This document shows, piece after piece, positions 48,700 through 60,639 of a stretch of 64,000 nucleotides of DNA. The stretch spans positions 16,120,001 to 16,184,000 of the forward strand of contig OX485804.1 of assembly GCA_950295325.1 (NCBI GenBank), written 5' to 3'. Position 1 is the stretch's first letter, and each line of letters starts with the position of its first letter. Source of the DNA: Polytrichum commune. Its lineage: Eukaryota > Streptophyta > Polytrichopsida > Polytrichales > Polytrichaceae. The position numbers were made by a program, and so were the translations under genes. The notes under the pieces were generated by a model. The model was not told where the DNA came from and made no database searches. It worked only from the letters and a program-made list of their open reading frames with translations.

Positions 48700-49290
48700 C
48701 CCCTTAACCCATAAGTTCCTATGTGACCATAATTTGGTCGTGAACAAATCACTTTGACCCCTTTGACACCAGTTCACATGGTTTCTTGATTGTTTCAACT
48801 ACTCCTCTTGTTCATGTTCAAGTTTGCTATGTTTTGTCACGTGGATAATTTTGAATGAACATAGTTAATTATTTTTGGATTAAATTAAATATGAGAGTGT
48901 GCTCTCAACTAGTTTCCAATGGAACTAGTCCATGAACCAAAACTTGACTTTGTCATCTCTACAGTTTATGGGCATGATACCCTAAACATGTATTTTGTTG
49001 ATACATATGTGCAAATGATGCATAGTTGATTTGAAAGTTTGCATGACATTGAAATGCAACATATCCTAAACATCTACCGTTGGAATTTTTACTTAGACAT
49101 GTGTTACTGGGTGTAAATCCATGTGAAAAGTGCGCAGTTGTGGCACCGTTGCCTCAAATTGCAAAGCTTCCCAAAAAAATCATGAAATAACGATTTCAAG
49201 ATTTGTGAGTTGATTTGAAGAGGTACATTTGCCTTCTTTTGAATGAGGGTAACATTTTGTTATTTAGAGATGATTTGAGTGAAGGTGTAA
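48700..49290 (+). repeat. dispersed element, partner of 21310-21870
   Basis: See 21310-21870; same blocks in opposite orientation, many stops. Confidence 0.65.
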
Positions 49291-49442
49291 TCAAAACAAC
49301 AACCCCAATTTAATTTTTAAATTATTGCCCCTAGACATCACTATTGACATTCCTATTATAATCTCCTACACAATAGAACTTCAATGTTTAGAATTTGGAC
49401 TTTGAATAGTTACCTCTAACCTGCAAACATCTATACAGTTGG

Positions 49443-50184
49443 GGCCATTCACGGTTGGGGTACTACTTTTGGGACAAAGGACTAAAGGACTTTGTCGCAT
49501 TGATCTTGGTTTTTATCATGATTTATTATTATTTGATCAATAAATTTTACATAAATAAGTAGATAGTTCATAAGCTTTATCAAGAAATATTATTATTATT
49601 ATTTAATAATCACCCTAAACCCTAGGCCACATCAGTGGCATTTTTTTGCTATTTAGGTGTGCATTGGTGGTCAATTATTTCCTGTTATGTATCTTGGTAC
49701 CTTGGTAAAAGTGTCATGTGTCCATTCATATAATTTTTTTTGTCCAATTCTAATACTAGACGTTCCTTTTACGTGTGGCCGTGAGTATACGGATATTTGG
49801 ACATGTTTGGTGCCACATGTAAAGTTGGGCAATTGCTATTCAATACATATTTGGTTCTATTGGTACACACTTGAACGATGAGTCTGAGGAAAAAAATTGG
49901 GATCGTTTCGATTGATTCTTGTTGTCCTTTTCATTCCTTGATCCTAAGGTGAACAATTAAGACATCACTCCTGAATGTCCTTTAAGGAATCAAAAGGATA
50001 TCTTAGATGACCCTATTCCTTCTAAATTAACTTTGTCAGTGTACTCGATATGGAGTATGAAATGTAGGTATGATCCAAAATATGCTTCACAATACAAATC
50101 TAAGCATACCAAGCATGTGAAGTTATCCAAAAAAGTTTGTTTTCCGTTAGATGGCCAAAAGTAGTACCCCAACCGTGAATGGCC
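49443..50184. mobile_element. TIR element with GGCCATTCACGGTTGGGG ends
   Basis: Left GGCCATTCACGGTTGGGGTA and its exact inverse at the right continue ~35 bp (to AAAAGTAGT). CAGTTGG flanks both sides (49436-49442 and 50185-50191); border ambiguity in a G/C run allows 5-7 bp. The 742-bp body is AT-rich and non-coding. Superfamily unresolved. Confidence 0.8.
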
Positions 50185-51890
50185 CAGTTGGATTTGTGAA
50201 AAAACTTTAGATCTTCAGCTACAATCACTGAAATTGAGGTCATGTTTTTTGGACAAATTTGAAGGAAATTGGGCGTGGGAAGTTAAAGGTTAAGTGTTTA
50301 CATATGCCATACTACCAGTTGAGTTAACAATTGGACCTAGAATAATGTCTATCTTTTGACCACATAGTCCAATTTCCTCATAACATGTGCCTATTTAAAG
50401 TATAGAAGTTGCTTAAATTGTCTCTTTAACCCTAAAAGCCAAAACAAAATCTCTCAAAATTCATTTAAAACAATTCAATCCAGTTTCATAAGCTTATTAA
50501 AGAAAATGTGTACCTTTTATAGTGGGTTTGACCATATAGATTGCATCTTTGTAAAGCTAGGATTCTTCACTCCAAATTTCAGCCGTCCACATGTCAAACA
50601 TAATAATATCATAATGCAAATGTGTACATTGGTATGGCCAAGCAGAGGAGACCGTTCGGTCAAAAAAAATCACTTCGTCCTTTAGAGGTTAATCATTACA
50701 TATATATTTCATCATTAGATTGATAGAATATGGGATGTTTGTTGTTAGCAAATGAAAGGGTATTCTAATGCATCAAAATATGCCTCACTTGGATTCCAAA
50801 TGCATAAGGTATAAAGATCCCAAAGTTTATTGTTATAGTACCCAAATCCGTTAGAGAAACATAATGTAAAGGTAGTGTACATTCTCAAAGTCAACATGTT
50901 GTTATTTTACTAGATTTTAAGGTGTTGTTTTGGGCTAGGATGGATCTAGAACCCTTCTCTCTAGGGGGGAAGGGGGGGGGGCTTTGGTAGGACGGGGGTG
51001 TTCATTGTCAACCAAAGTGGCATTGGCATCATCACGAGAAGCCATTATGGGATGTTTGTTGTTAATAATTAAGATGGGCAGTTAATGAAGTCAATAACAA
51101 TGAGAGTGGGCAGCAATAAGAAGGTTAGAAGCGCAAACATGAGATTAGACCTTGTGGTTGGAAGGGGGTGGTCCGCAAAAGTTAACTTCAGCTCATTCTC
51201 ATGCCTTTTTCTCTCGGTTAGGAATGTCTTTCTCCCCTCCCTCTATATAGGTGGCGGCGCTCCTTGCAACGCTTCTTTTCACTTGTTAATAATAAAAAAT
51301 TGAAGTTGATGTTGATTAAAACAATTTATAAAACTTGTTAATATTGATGGAAAGGTTCAGTTAACTTTGTTGGAGAATTGTTGCATGAATCTACGGTTGT
51401 TGGAGTTGAAGGCCACAACTAATTATCCATTTCCAAGTATTATTGGTTGCATTGTTGGCGTTTGAGGCTTAGAGGCATGAAGTAGAAATATGATTAGTAG
51501 TTAGTTGTGAATTGCTAAAACTTTGGCTTTAGCCTTGATTGGACTGTTGAAGTGTTGGCTTGGGGGATGGCAAAAGGTCATCCATCCAAGTACTATTTCT
51601 TAGAATGGTGTCTCAAATTCCAATTCTTTCCACCACTTTGGCCACCCCCAACCAAGGATGGCCAGTATGGAGATTGGTGGAAGTTAGTACTTAAAGCCAA
51701 CTCCCTCCCTCCGTTGTAACAAGTTTGCCACATATTCCCGAATGATTTTACTAGTGGTAGTATTTCAATCAGATAGGTCACTTCAATAGTTTTCCAATGA
51801 CATTTTACACGTCCAATTCTGACCTAGAAATAATAAATCATGAATCTCTAAAGGTCCCATAGAAATTGTCACTGTGAATCAGAACCCAAC
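50185..51890. other. intergenic DNA, no gene recognised
   Basis: Short frames only. 50340-50400 is a member of the dispersed AGTCCAAT family. A nine-G run is at ~50975. Confidence 0.4.
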
Positions 51891-51904
51891 ATTTTCCTTT
51901 TTAA

Positions 51905-52226
51905 TTGCACCCATACCCAGACCATGCCCATCAACAGTGACCTATGCCCACCCATGCCCACCCATAGCATGACATGTGCGCACCCATGCCCACCCATGCT
52001 ATTCAAATTGCGCCCATGTATTCAAAAATTGTGTAATGTGTATTGTGTAATTGTGTAATGTGTCTTGTATGATTGTGTAATTGTGCCCCACCCATGCCCA
52101 CCCATGAACAATAATATCGCAGCCATGCCCACCCATGCCCACCCATGAACAATAACATTGCACCCATGCCCACCCAAAACCCATGGGCATGGGTGGGTAT
52201 GGGCATGGGCATGGGTATGGGCACCC
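51905..52226 (+). repeat. CCCATGCCCAC minisatellite with inverted end, G-quadruplex-prone
   Basis: Many CCCACCCATG/CCCATGCCCA units interspersed with spacers. At 52181-52226 the repeat turns over to GGGCATGGGTGGGTATGGG and onward, so the last segment can pair with the preceding CCC units or form a G-quadruplex (GGG runs separated by 1-4 bases). A TGTGTAATTGTG-type subrepeat lies between 52026 and 52085. Confidence 0.8.
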
Positions 52227-52539
52227 AATGTAGGGCTCTGCTGCGAATGGATTAAAACCGAGGAATATATGAATTTAAGACTAAAAATACCATACATTGT
52301 AGTAAATTCCATGAATTGATCCCGAGTAGTTAATAATTGAACGATAGTGAGATGAATAGGTTAATTGTTCTTAGATGATCTACTAGATAAATGTATTAGG
52401 TATGATGAATGATATTTACATGAAGTCGGAATGAGGTTGGACAAAGAATGATTTTGTAATGGATGAAGAATAATTGGATGAATGTTATGCATATGGATAA
52501 TTACAGGATATAGAAGGTCATTGCTTGGAGGCATTAGAG

Positions 52540-53850
52540 TACTCCACCCATCCGGCCAATCTTGTAGGTTGTTACTTCAATACGAGTGACACTTGTCACC
52601 ATAATATACATATCTTCACCTTGGTGACTAGGAACTCCAAGTAAATATTCAAAATAATCATCATTATGAATAAATATGTCTATCTAATTTACATTGAGTC
52701 AAAGTGCTTTGGTATTGTCACATTGTGAAAGCTTCCTGGGTATGTGGGTTCTAGGCAAATGAAAATATTGTTATGATCAATAATGAACGGGTTGTTGATT
52801 GAATACGTTATTTTCTTGTCATTAAACCAATAGGCATGGATTGGGTTCTTATAGGGTCTACAAATCTTGACTAAAGTACCATCTATGAAACCTATACAAT
52901 TATAGAATATAGGTAGAACACCAACCCAGGAGGTGGAGTTTTCATTGGGAACTTAAATGACATGCATGGGTGACTATGAAATAAAACCCCCTATATACAA
53001 TGATTTCATAGAGGAAAAAAAATGTACATGTACTAACGGTAGGCTAGAAAATGGATTCATGTATTTATACTAAGGTTTTAAATTTAATGTGTTTAATGCC
53101 TCCATAACATACACATATCTATAAATCATGAAATAAATAGGCCTTTTAACATTTTCAAGTCAATACGAACTATCATCATATGACAATAATGAATGACTAC
53201 TATTAATTGGATGAAATTAGCACATCTATTGTCAATCTTTTCTCTAATCCTTAGAGCATTTTTTTAATCTACATTTACTCAAAATTATTTATAGCCTTTT
53301 TAAATGTACACAAGCATCCACCCATTATGTTTCATGGGCTAGGGCATCATTGATGCAAGATGCAACAAAAACAACGTTGTCATTAAGGGCACTCTTAGCC
53401 CAATACTATACTAACAAAATCATACATGTGGTTGTTGTCATGCTTAAGGAAGAGTAGGGATCAAAGAATACGTTGTTGGGATGTAAGTTTGGAGGGTTGA
53501 CCTCCAGCAACTTCAGGCCCCCCATGGTGCGAGTATGTGTTCCAAGAATGGGCACAACATCAAGACACAAATTGTGGAACTCTTCGCAAATTAAATTTGT
53601 GAGTGTTTTGAATCTAGTAGAATGTTTTCCCATACTCCCTAAATGATCTCGGACACATTCTTGTGGATCTACAGAGGATTGCCCCCTCCTCCTCTTCCAT
53701 TTCATTGGCATTGAAGAACTCAAATGTGTTGCTTGCAAGCAATGCCATATGCAAAATATGTAGAATATCTTGGTCCCAACATGTGTCATCATCGCTACTA
53801 CTAGAATTGGTTTGTTCAAATAAAGAGGAGTCCTCTAACAAGCAAACCAT
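52540..53850 (-). pseudogene. PIF/Harbinger (HARBI1-like) transposase remnant
   Basis: Around 52690-52960 one frame reads FYNCIGFIDGTLVKICRP, WFNDKKITYSINNPFIIDHN, then EPTYPGSFHNVTI, the DDE nuclease core of HARBI1-like proteins (GxIDGTxI ... PGSFHDxxI). Around 52630-52680, after frame changes, YFEYLLGVPSHQGEDMYIM continues the family. Around 53480-53640 EEFHNLCLDVVPILGTHTRT resembles the N-terminal region. The second catalytic Asp of SFHD is Asn here. Frameshifts, stops and a ~400-bp unrelated AT-rich stretch (53000-53400) divide it. Not functional; TIRs not located. Confidence 0.75.
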
Positions 53851-54256
53851 ACTATCAACTCATGAGGAGCTCATGATGGTGGTGCTAACGTAGTACCAAA
53901 AGTGTAGGAATGACCAAAATAAGCAATAGAAAAGCTTGAAAAATACCCAAACCACCATTATGTTGAATGGCCATGGCCAAGGGCGGGGGCTTTGAATAAT
54001 CGGCTCACCAAGTCTATCCATGATAAGTCGGATTGCGAGCCATATAAGAGTCTGTGGGAACTTTGATCAATGACATAAGGAACGTCTTTTAATCCAATGG
54101 GAATGCCAATTACGTCTTGGGAACGACGGGTTATGGCAAGACAAGGTCATGGGAACACAAATTATGACGCGGGAACTCCATATGGTCCTTGGGAATGGTT
54201 TAGGGTTTAGGTTCAAGGTTAGGGAATGGCCATGGGCCAAAGGGAACGCCTTTATA
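53851..54256. other. short GGCCATGGGCCAAAGGGAAC repeats before hAT-like element
   Basis: The phrase GGCCATGGGCCAAAGGGAAC occurs at ~54225, again at ~54900 and in altered form at ~54843. The element at 54257 inserted into this array. Confidence 0.5.
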
Positions 54257-54803
54257 CACGGGTAGATCACTCTAAGGCATTTTTGTGCACCACGTGCGGC
54301 TTGGGTTTTTTTGTTTTGGGGCTATTTACCTTCAAGGGTTGAATTAAAGCCTCCCTATAATTACTTAAATTTTTAAAATGGCCCATTTGTTTGCACCCTT
54401 CCATTACTTATATTGTCCAAGTCGCTGTAATTTTTTGTACTCTATATTCCTTTTAAGTAATAAAAGCATGGGGAAGACGACCCCAACGACGGCGCGTTCC
54501 CTTTTCATCCATTTTTGGACAAACAAAAATCCCAATTATCATCCATCCCCATGAGTCCTAAACCCATTTACATACCATACTAAACATACCTTCTAGGATC
54601 CTTATCTTTAGCCCCTATATTAATTTTACAAAAAAATAATGGCCCACGTTTTGTCCATCTAACTTACTTATAATGGGATTGTCTACATTTAATGGCCCCT
54701 TCATTATTTGGAATTCCTTTATAATTTTTATTTCAAATGATTTTAATCCTCTCTATATTATGCCGCACGTCGTTTTTAAAATGCACTAAGTGATCTACCC
54801 GTG
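54257..54803. mobile_element. hAT-type MITE, CACGGGTAGATCACT ends
   Basis: Left CACGGGTAGATCACT and its inverse at the right; similarity continues through CACGTGCGGC/GCCGCACGT. CCTTTATA flanks both ends (54249-54256 and 54804-54811), an 8-bp duplication fitting hAT. 547 bp, AT-rich, no transposase. Terminal sequence resembles the 43369 element. Confidence 0.82.
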
Positions 54804-55970
54804 CCTTTATACCATTGGGAACATTCACGTAAGCTTGGAAACGGCCATAGGCCATAAGGGAACGCCCTTATACCATTGGGAATAACCACATAACCTTGAG
54901 AACGGCCATGGGCCAAAGGGAACTCCCAATCAATGGACATATAGGCTCATCTACGGCCAATAGTGATGGGTGACATCAACACCCTAAGCCAACATGTCCA
55001 CTTTTGGGAGCCGGGCGGGCCTAACCCAACCCCGACCTTAGATATCCTTGGGTTTGAGGAGTCAACCAACCTTTGGTACGGTCAACTGCCTAAATAAATA
55101 TTTAGTGTTAAGCAATAGAATTGGGGGTTGGATGAATGACTTCCGGCCAAACTACATCCCAAACCCCAACTCGTTTATCGGATAACTCTATTACGTTAGG
55201 CACATCACTAAAAAGTGCATCTAACACAAAAATTGGGGGGGGGGGGGCATAACAATCAATTAAACCATCATAGAAATATTATCATGGTGGGGACCCAAAC
55301 CCAAACATACGTGGCAGTCCCTCAACATGGCCCACTTTCACTTCCACACTAAGCTTGAGACCCGATTCAATTGCAAGATTGGAGTTTCACTTTCCCACAG
55401 TACGGGCCACAACCTTTAGATAGGTTCTTTCCAAGGGCCTGAGGTTTTCATGGTCACAGCTCTTGGTCGGTGTGCAAAGTGGCCCTTAGGTAGTACTAAG
55501 TTACATGAACATGATGTATTCTGGTTTGTTTTGTTTTGTTGTCAAGTTGCGGGGGTTCAAGAAGCATCTCTCTCTAAGCTTACGTGCAAGCCTGCAACTA
55601 GCTTCTTATACCCAATATAACCTCTACATCATGAGGATGCAACTGTGGCCCTATGCATCAATGTTGGACCGGTATATATATGAATGCATGGGTATCAATT
55701 ATGAACATCAAGAATGGTATCGAGATTGTAATACTACAGTAGTCAAGTATGCATATTTAGTGGGTGTGTGAAGGTGAGAGAATCTTCATATACGCGAGTT
55801 ATTATTTGGGTCGATACCATTCTTAGCCATATTGATACTAGAGTAATTTTGCCTAAGTACGAAGGTCCTTGCATGATATATAGACCTGAATGGGATCGAA
55901 AGCAAAAATACCATCGACTACTCATACCCTCCTATTATAAATAAATAAAATGGTGAAATTCTCATCATAT
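54804..55970. other. intergenic DNA with a solo PIF-like end
   Basis: 55440-55485 is a right terminus (reverse complement GGGCCACTTTGCACACC) followed by TTA (55486-55488), related to the 27905 element; no left partner found. A ten-G run is at ~55236. No gene recognised. Confidence 0.45.
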
Positions 55971-56337
55971 GTACACTCCAAACTCTATAACATCACGCTT
56001 GTGGCAACAAAAGTGCACATGATATTAAAGAGTATGCAATGTTAACATGGATCGCATGATAACAAAGAATTAATGTAGCATGTGACATTATGGAGTAACA
56101 CAAAATCAACATTACAATAATGACAATGATTACAATGATGACAATGTGGTGTGTGTGACAAGCCTGTGACTTTAATTCTTTGGTGGTTTATTTAACTGCT
56201 AACACATGCAATATATGAAAGGGAAAGATGATAACAAAGGGTGAGATTTGAATTGAGAACATCCGTTTCTTAGGGTTTCGGGATATAAAGAGAAGGAGTG
56301 ACATTAGGGGGTTGATATTATGGAGTTTAGAGTGTAC
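55971..56337 (-). mobile_element. MITE, family of copy A at 10930 (copy D)
   Basis: Inverted ends GTACACTCCAAACTCTATAA and TTATGGAGTTTAGAGTGTAC; internal blocks as in copy A, reversed. Confidence 0.7.
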
Positions 56338-56546
56338 ATAGACCCGCATGATTTGGAACCCAAAGAATGTCATCAACTACCCATCCCCTACCGTTATAAA
56401 AAATGGTGAAACCCTCATTACATTTAGACACTGCGTGAATGATATGAAGAGATTGATAAGGTACTAGACCAACACTAAGTTAGGTATGTATGTAGTACTA
56501 CAACAATACATTCAACCTTTGACCTGACAAAGAAACTAGACTATTA

Positions 56547-57090
56547 GGGCCACATTACACCTAGAGGCCGGGCCAATTTTTTGTGTAAGAGGCTTGAAAT
56601 CCTCACTCGTGATTGGCCAAAACGTTGAAATCGGCCCCAACCCCTTTACACCTAGAGGCCGGGCCGATTTGGTGGTATGAATTTTTTTTTAATCAAATAA
56701 TGCATGGTCTGACACGGCCCTAACTTGTTGAATTGAGTGCACCCAAAATGAAGGACCACTTCTCAGCCTCGGAGCCAATATCACATATTCAATACAAAAA
56801 CAAAATTTTAATCAAATGTGATTTTTTCCTACAAACTATATCCATTGGATTATGTGGAAATATGAACAGCTCTATGCTAGGTTATGCTAGATCTGTTGGA
56901 TTATGCTAGATTTATCGAATCAACCTAACTTCTTGACCCTAAAGCCCTTACATATGGAAAAAATGACCCCCACTATAATCTTATTGTAATGTGTAGTTGA
57001 GGCCGACCTCCAACCCAAAAGGGGCTGAAATAAATTTCATGCAATCGGCCTGAAGGGGAATTGGCCCGGCCTCAAGGTGTAAAGCGGCCC
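56547..57090. mobile_element. PIF/Harbinger MITE, GGGCCACATTACACC ends
   Basis: Left GGGCCACATTACACCTAGAG and right end (reverse complement GGGCCGCTTTACACCTTGAG) are inverted repeats. TTA flanks both ends (56544-56546 and 57091-57093). The left end is partly duplicated inside at ~56646 (TTTACACCTAGAGGCCGGGC). 544 bp, no transposase. Confidence 0.85.
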
Positions 57091-57289
57091 TTAGTTTATA
57101 AGTAATTGAGTAGGCATTTGTGAGCGAGGGATGGAGCCGGTTGAAAAAGGCAAGGTAGAGTGGACATGCAGGCAGGGCCACGTTGCACAAGTGGATTGTG
57201 GGTCCTGGTGAGGCCCCATTAATTGATAGTTCTTTATGATTCTGTGTGTGTGTGTGTTGGCCTCTTTCGGAAGCTGCTGAAGAAGCTGG

Positions 57290-57400
57290 TCTCCCTCTCC
57301 TCTCCTCTCCTCTCCTCTCCTCTCCGGCCTAGCGAACTTGCCTTGGTGCTGACAGCCTTTGTGAATTGATTGTGTGTATAGAGAGAGAGAGAGAGAGAGA
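57290..57400 (+). repeat. TCTCC and GA microsatellites
   Basis: 57290-57325 is (CTCTC)n; 57380-57400 is (GA)n. Nothing coding lies beside them. Confidence 0.85.
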
Positions 57401-57604
57401 TTGAATTACTGCACTAATTTCCCAATTAGTGTGTGTGGTACTAAGTCCCAAAACATGTTAACCTTTAAAGGACAATGCTGTCCCACGGGCTTGGTATTAT
57501 TTTGGGAGAATCTTGTTCAAAACTTCTACTCCATTGCACCAAATGGGGTTTTTTGAATTTTAAAAGATATTTTGGGTGTGGTATCGGGAAAGCATATGTC
57601 CTTT

Positions 57605-57700
57605 AAGGGTTAAGAGGCATAACACCTTATGTTGCATCACGGAATACCATGATCAGTGTTAGGCAAACGGGCTCACATTCACGTCGGTACCTAACTGCAG
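57605..57700 (+). repeat. short repeat shared with 28800-28870
   Basis: See 28800-28870. Confidence 0.65.
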
Positions 57701-57732
57701 GTGTTATTTTTCTTTCTTCCGAAACACGCACT

Positions 57733-58105
57733 TACACTCTAAACTCTGTAATATCAACCCCCCTTGATGTCACTCCTTCTCTTCTATCTCGAAACCGTGG
57801 GAAACGGATGTCCTCGGTTTAAATCTCACTCCTTGTTGTCACGTCTCCCTAAGTCTGGTATATCATGGGTTTTGACGTTTAATGTAAACCATCAAAGAAT
57901 TGAAACCACAAGCTTGCACGCATCGCAATTTCATCATCGTGATTCATGTCATTATTGCAATGTTGATTTTGTGTTAATCCATAATGTCACGTGCTACACT
58001 AATCCTCTTTTATCACCGCCTGGCTCTATGTTATCACTACATACTTCCTTCACATCATGTGCACTTTGGTTGCCACAAGCATGCTATTACAGAGCTTAGA
58101 TTGTG
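57733..58105 (+). mobile_element. MITE, family of copy A at 10930 (copy B)
   Basis: Left ACTCTAAACTCTGTAATATC and right CTATTACAGAGCTTAGATTG inverted ends; internal blocks in the same order as copy A. Confidence 0.65.
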
Positions 58106-58659
58106 TTTTGCCAAGTCTCAAAATTAATGGGGGTTGAAAATTTTACTGAGTGATACTAAATTCATGAATACATGCTCATTTACCATACATTTGAAGAGAA
58201 TTAGTGTGTGCTCCAAGGTGCTTGTACAGTGATAAAAAAAATAGTTATATGCAAACACATGCTTGTCAATGAATAGTGGATAGTGTTGCCATGAATAACA
58301 TTTTAGTGAATAGTGTCGGGATGAACAGTGCTTCCTGGATCCTTTGGTGGCACTAATTTCATAGCGTAGAGAAATTAAGTATTGCCTTCATTGAATTTTC
58401 CACGTGCGCTATTAGCCCATCCCTCACTAATTGGATAACTAGTGTAGTAGGTAAAGGGGGTTGTTTCCACACAACCCGTTTTACACATTGACATCCAGGA
58501 ATTGTGTTGCAAAGACGTCGTATTGCATAACATTATTCAATTGAGAGGTCAAAGGTGAGAATACATAGGTTAGATGAGGTGGGGTTTGGTCTAATATTTA
58601 TGGCAAGCACAATTGTGTGATGTTGAACGCGGATCTTTTAAACCAATTGCCATGTGCAA

Positions 58660-58937
58660 AGCTCCGAGTGAAGGCTTTTATGAGTGAGGAGTACAAGCTA
58701 CACATCATCCTTTTACAAGATGTTGATCCAAGTCAAGAAGTACAATGGGACGTAACGCGAGAGTGTGCTTTGACTTCTTTGTTGGTTTGCATTGATGTCA
58801 AAACCCGTGATATAAGGGAAAACAAAATGTGACAATAAGGAGTAAGACTTGAACTGAGAACATTTGTTCCCTAGGGTTTCAAGATATTAGAGAAGGATTG
58901 GCATTACGGAAGTTGATGTCACATAGTTTAGGGTGCA
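58660..58937 (-). mobile_element. MITE, family of copy A, partial (copy C)
   Basis: Reverse complement carries CACCCTAAACTATGTGACATC, AAACCCTAGGGAAC and TCTTACTCCTTATTGTCACA in copy A order. The outer left end is not clear. Confidence 0.55.
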
Positions 58938-59677
58938 TTTAGTGTGCCTCGCACTAATCATCATCGACCCACATGAAATGCATCGTATTCACTAGGAGAC
59001 AATTAAAGAGGGTGTCATGTGTCACATGTCACTTGCTGGTCCGTGACAAGTCACAAAGACCACTCTAATCAGCATGGCACACCAATTTCAATGTCGCACT
59101 AAATCAACGTTTAATTTACCAACTCGGGAGCGGCATGGATGGATTGCTAGCAGACACCCTTTTTGACCATGGTGTGTGTTGCCAAATACGATGACCATAA
59201 AGTAAAAAGAGCATGTTCGTTAAAAGCAAATCGACAAGGCAAGTAGGTCAATGAAGTCCAATTCCTAGGAAACTCTCATATCGTGCCACTCAAAAATGAA
59301 ACCGAAATCGTTCAACAACTTTAAGTGATGATAGATAGATATTGGTGTGCTACAAGTGGACAATGTTGAGCATTGACTTATAGAGAGAGACACACAATTC
59401 TCATGTACTACACTATATCAGGATCTTTGGCCCCCATTCAAGAACCCATTATTCTTAAAATAGCAAGAAATGTTACGAAACATTGCTCTCTCTCTCATTA
59501 CAAGTTTTTTCATCACGTAGCTTTATGATACCCCATAGAACCACGAATTGCCACATCACATCACATGTGGGTGTACCATTGGAGCCACGGGTTTTGACCA
59601 CCTACATCACCCCTTTATTCATGTGCCAAAAAGCAACACGTGCACGTCGGTGATTGCCAACACCTACCTTATAGACT

Positions 59678-59717
<40 letters not shown>

Positions 59718-60283
59718 TTATGAATACACAAATAAGGGCATCATGCCACATCACACAAATATCCCCCTCTCTAATCTCCCATCCCCGGTGGATGGGTGGA
59801 TTTTTAGCCACAAAATCTGCAGTTTGTTGGGACGAAGCTTGCACTAATTAACTCATTGTGGTGATGTGCTGAAGCACCACACACGTTCGGTTACCTTAAT
59901 CTTATTAAAGACCATGAAACACCCACGAATCTTCGTAAAGAAGTCAAGTAAAAAGTGGATTCGGATAAGTTAAGTGAGTGTGTGAAGGAGCCCCTTTCGG
60001 GCCACTCTGGAGCCACATGTATGTATATATATATATATATATGGGTCGGAAGGGCTGGCGAATTGGATCCAAAAAGCAGCCATTTGGCCTTTCCTTGCAG
60101 TCAATGTCCGAGAGCGTTGACACTGGGTTTAGGGTTTCAACACACCGGAGAGAGGGGAGCTAGGGATTAGTACTGTATACGAGCGTGCCTCTCATTCACA
60201 CAACATTTTAAAAACAAAACAAAAAAAACGTAAAGACATGGCCCTAATTTATGTTTGTTACTATTACAAGGCACTTCATGTCG
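58938..60283. other. intergenic DNA, no gene recognised
   Basis: An AAC microsatellite at 59677-59717 and a TA run at ~60023-60041. No supported exon. Confidence 0.4.
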
Positions 60284-60497
60284 TGCAATCTCCCTCAGGG
60301 TTTTTTCGGAGGATGTTCTGATTGCTTGTTACGAGTGGAAGGATCAAAAAATTACAGCTAGGTTTTTACCATGTTCACATTGTTTATGCATGCAATCTCC
60401 CTCAGGGTTTTTTCGGAGGATGTTCTGATTGCTTGTTACGAGTGGAAGGATCAAAAAATTACAGCTAGGTTTTTACCATGTTCACATTGCTTATGCT
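60284..60497 (+). repeat. 107-bp tandem duplication, almost identical
   Basis: 60284-60390 and 60391-60497 (each starting TGCAATCTCCCTCAGGG) differ at about two positions near the end, so the duplication is young. One frame stays open through unit 2, but no family is recognised. Confidence 0.9.
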
Positions 60498-60639
60498 ATT
60501 TAGCTTCACCTACTATTCGGAGTTACGCTATCCTTGCATTTTTCAACTTACAATGTGATGATTTGGCCCATGCCAATTCTTTGGTTTGAAATTTGTATGG
60601 GCCATGTTAATTGGTTTCCTAGGAAATTGATGTGGGTGA

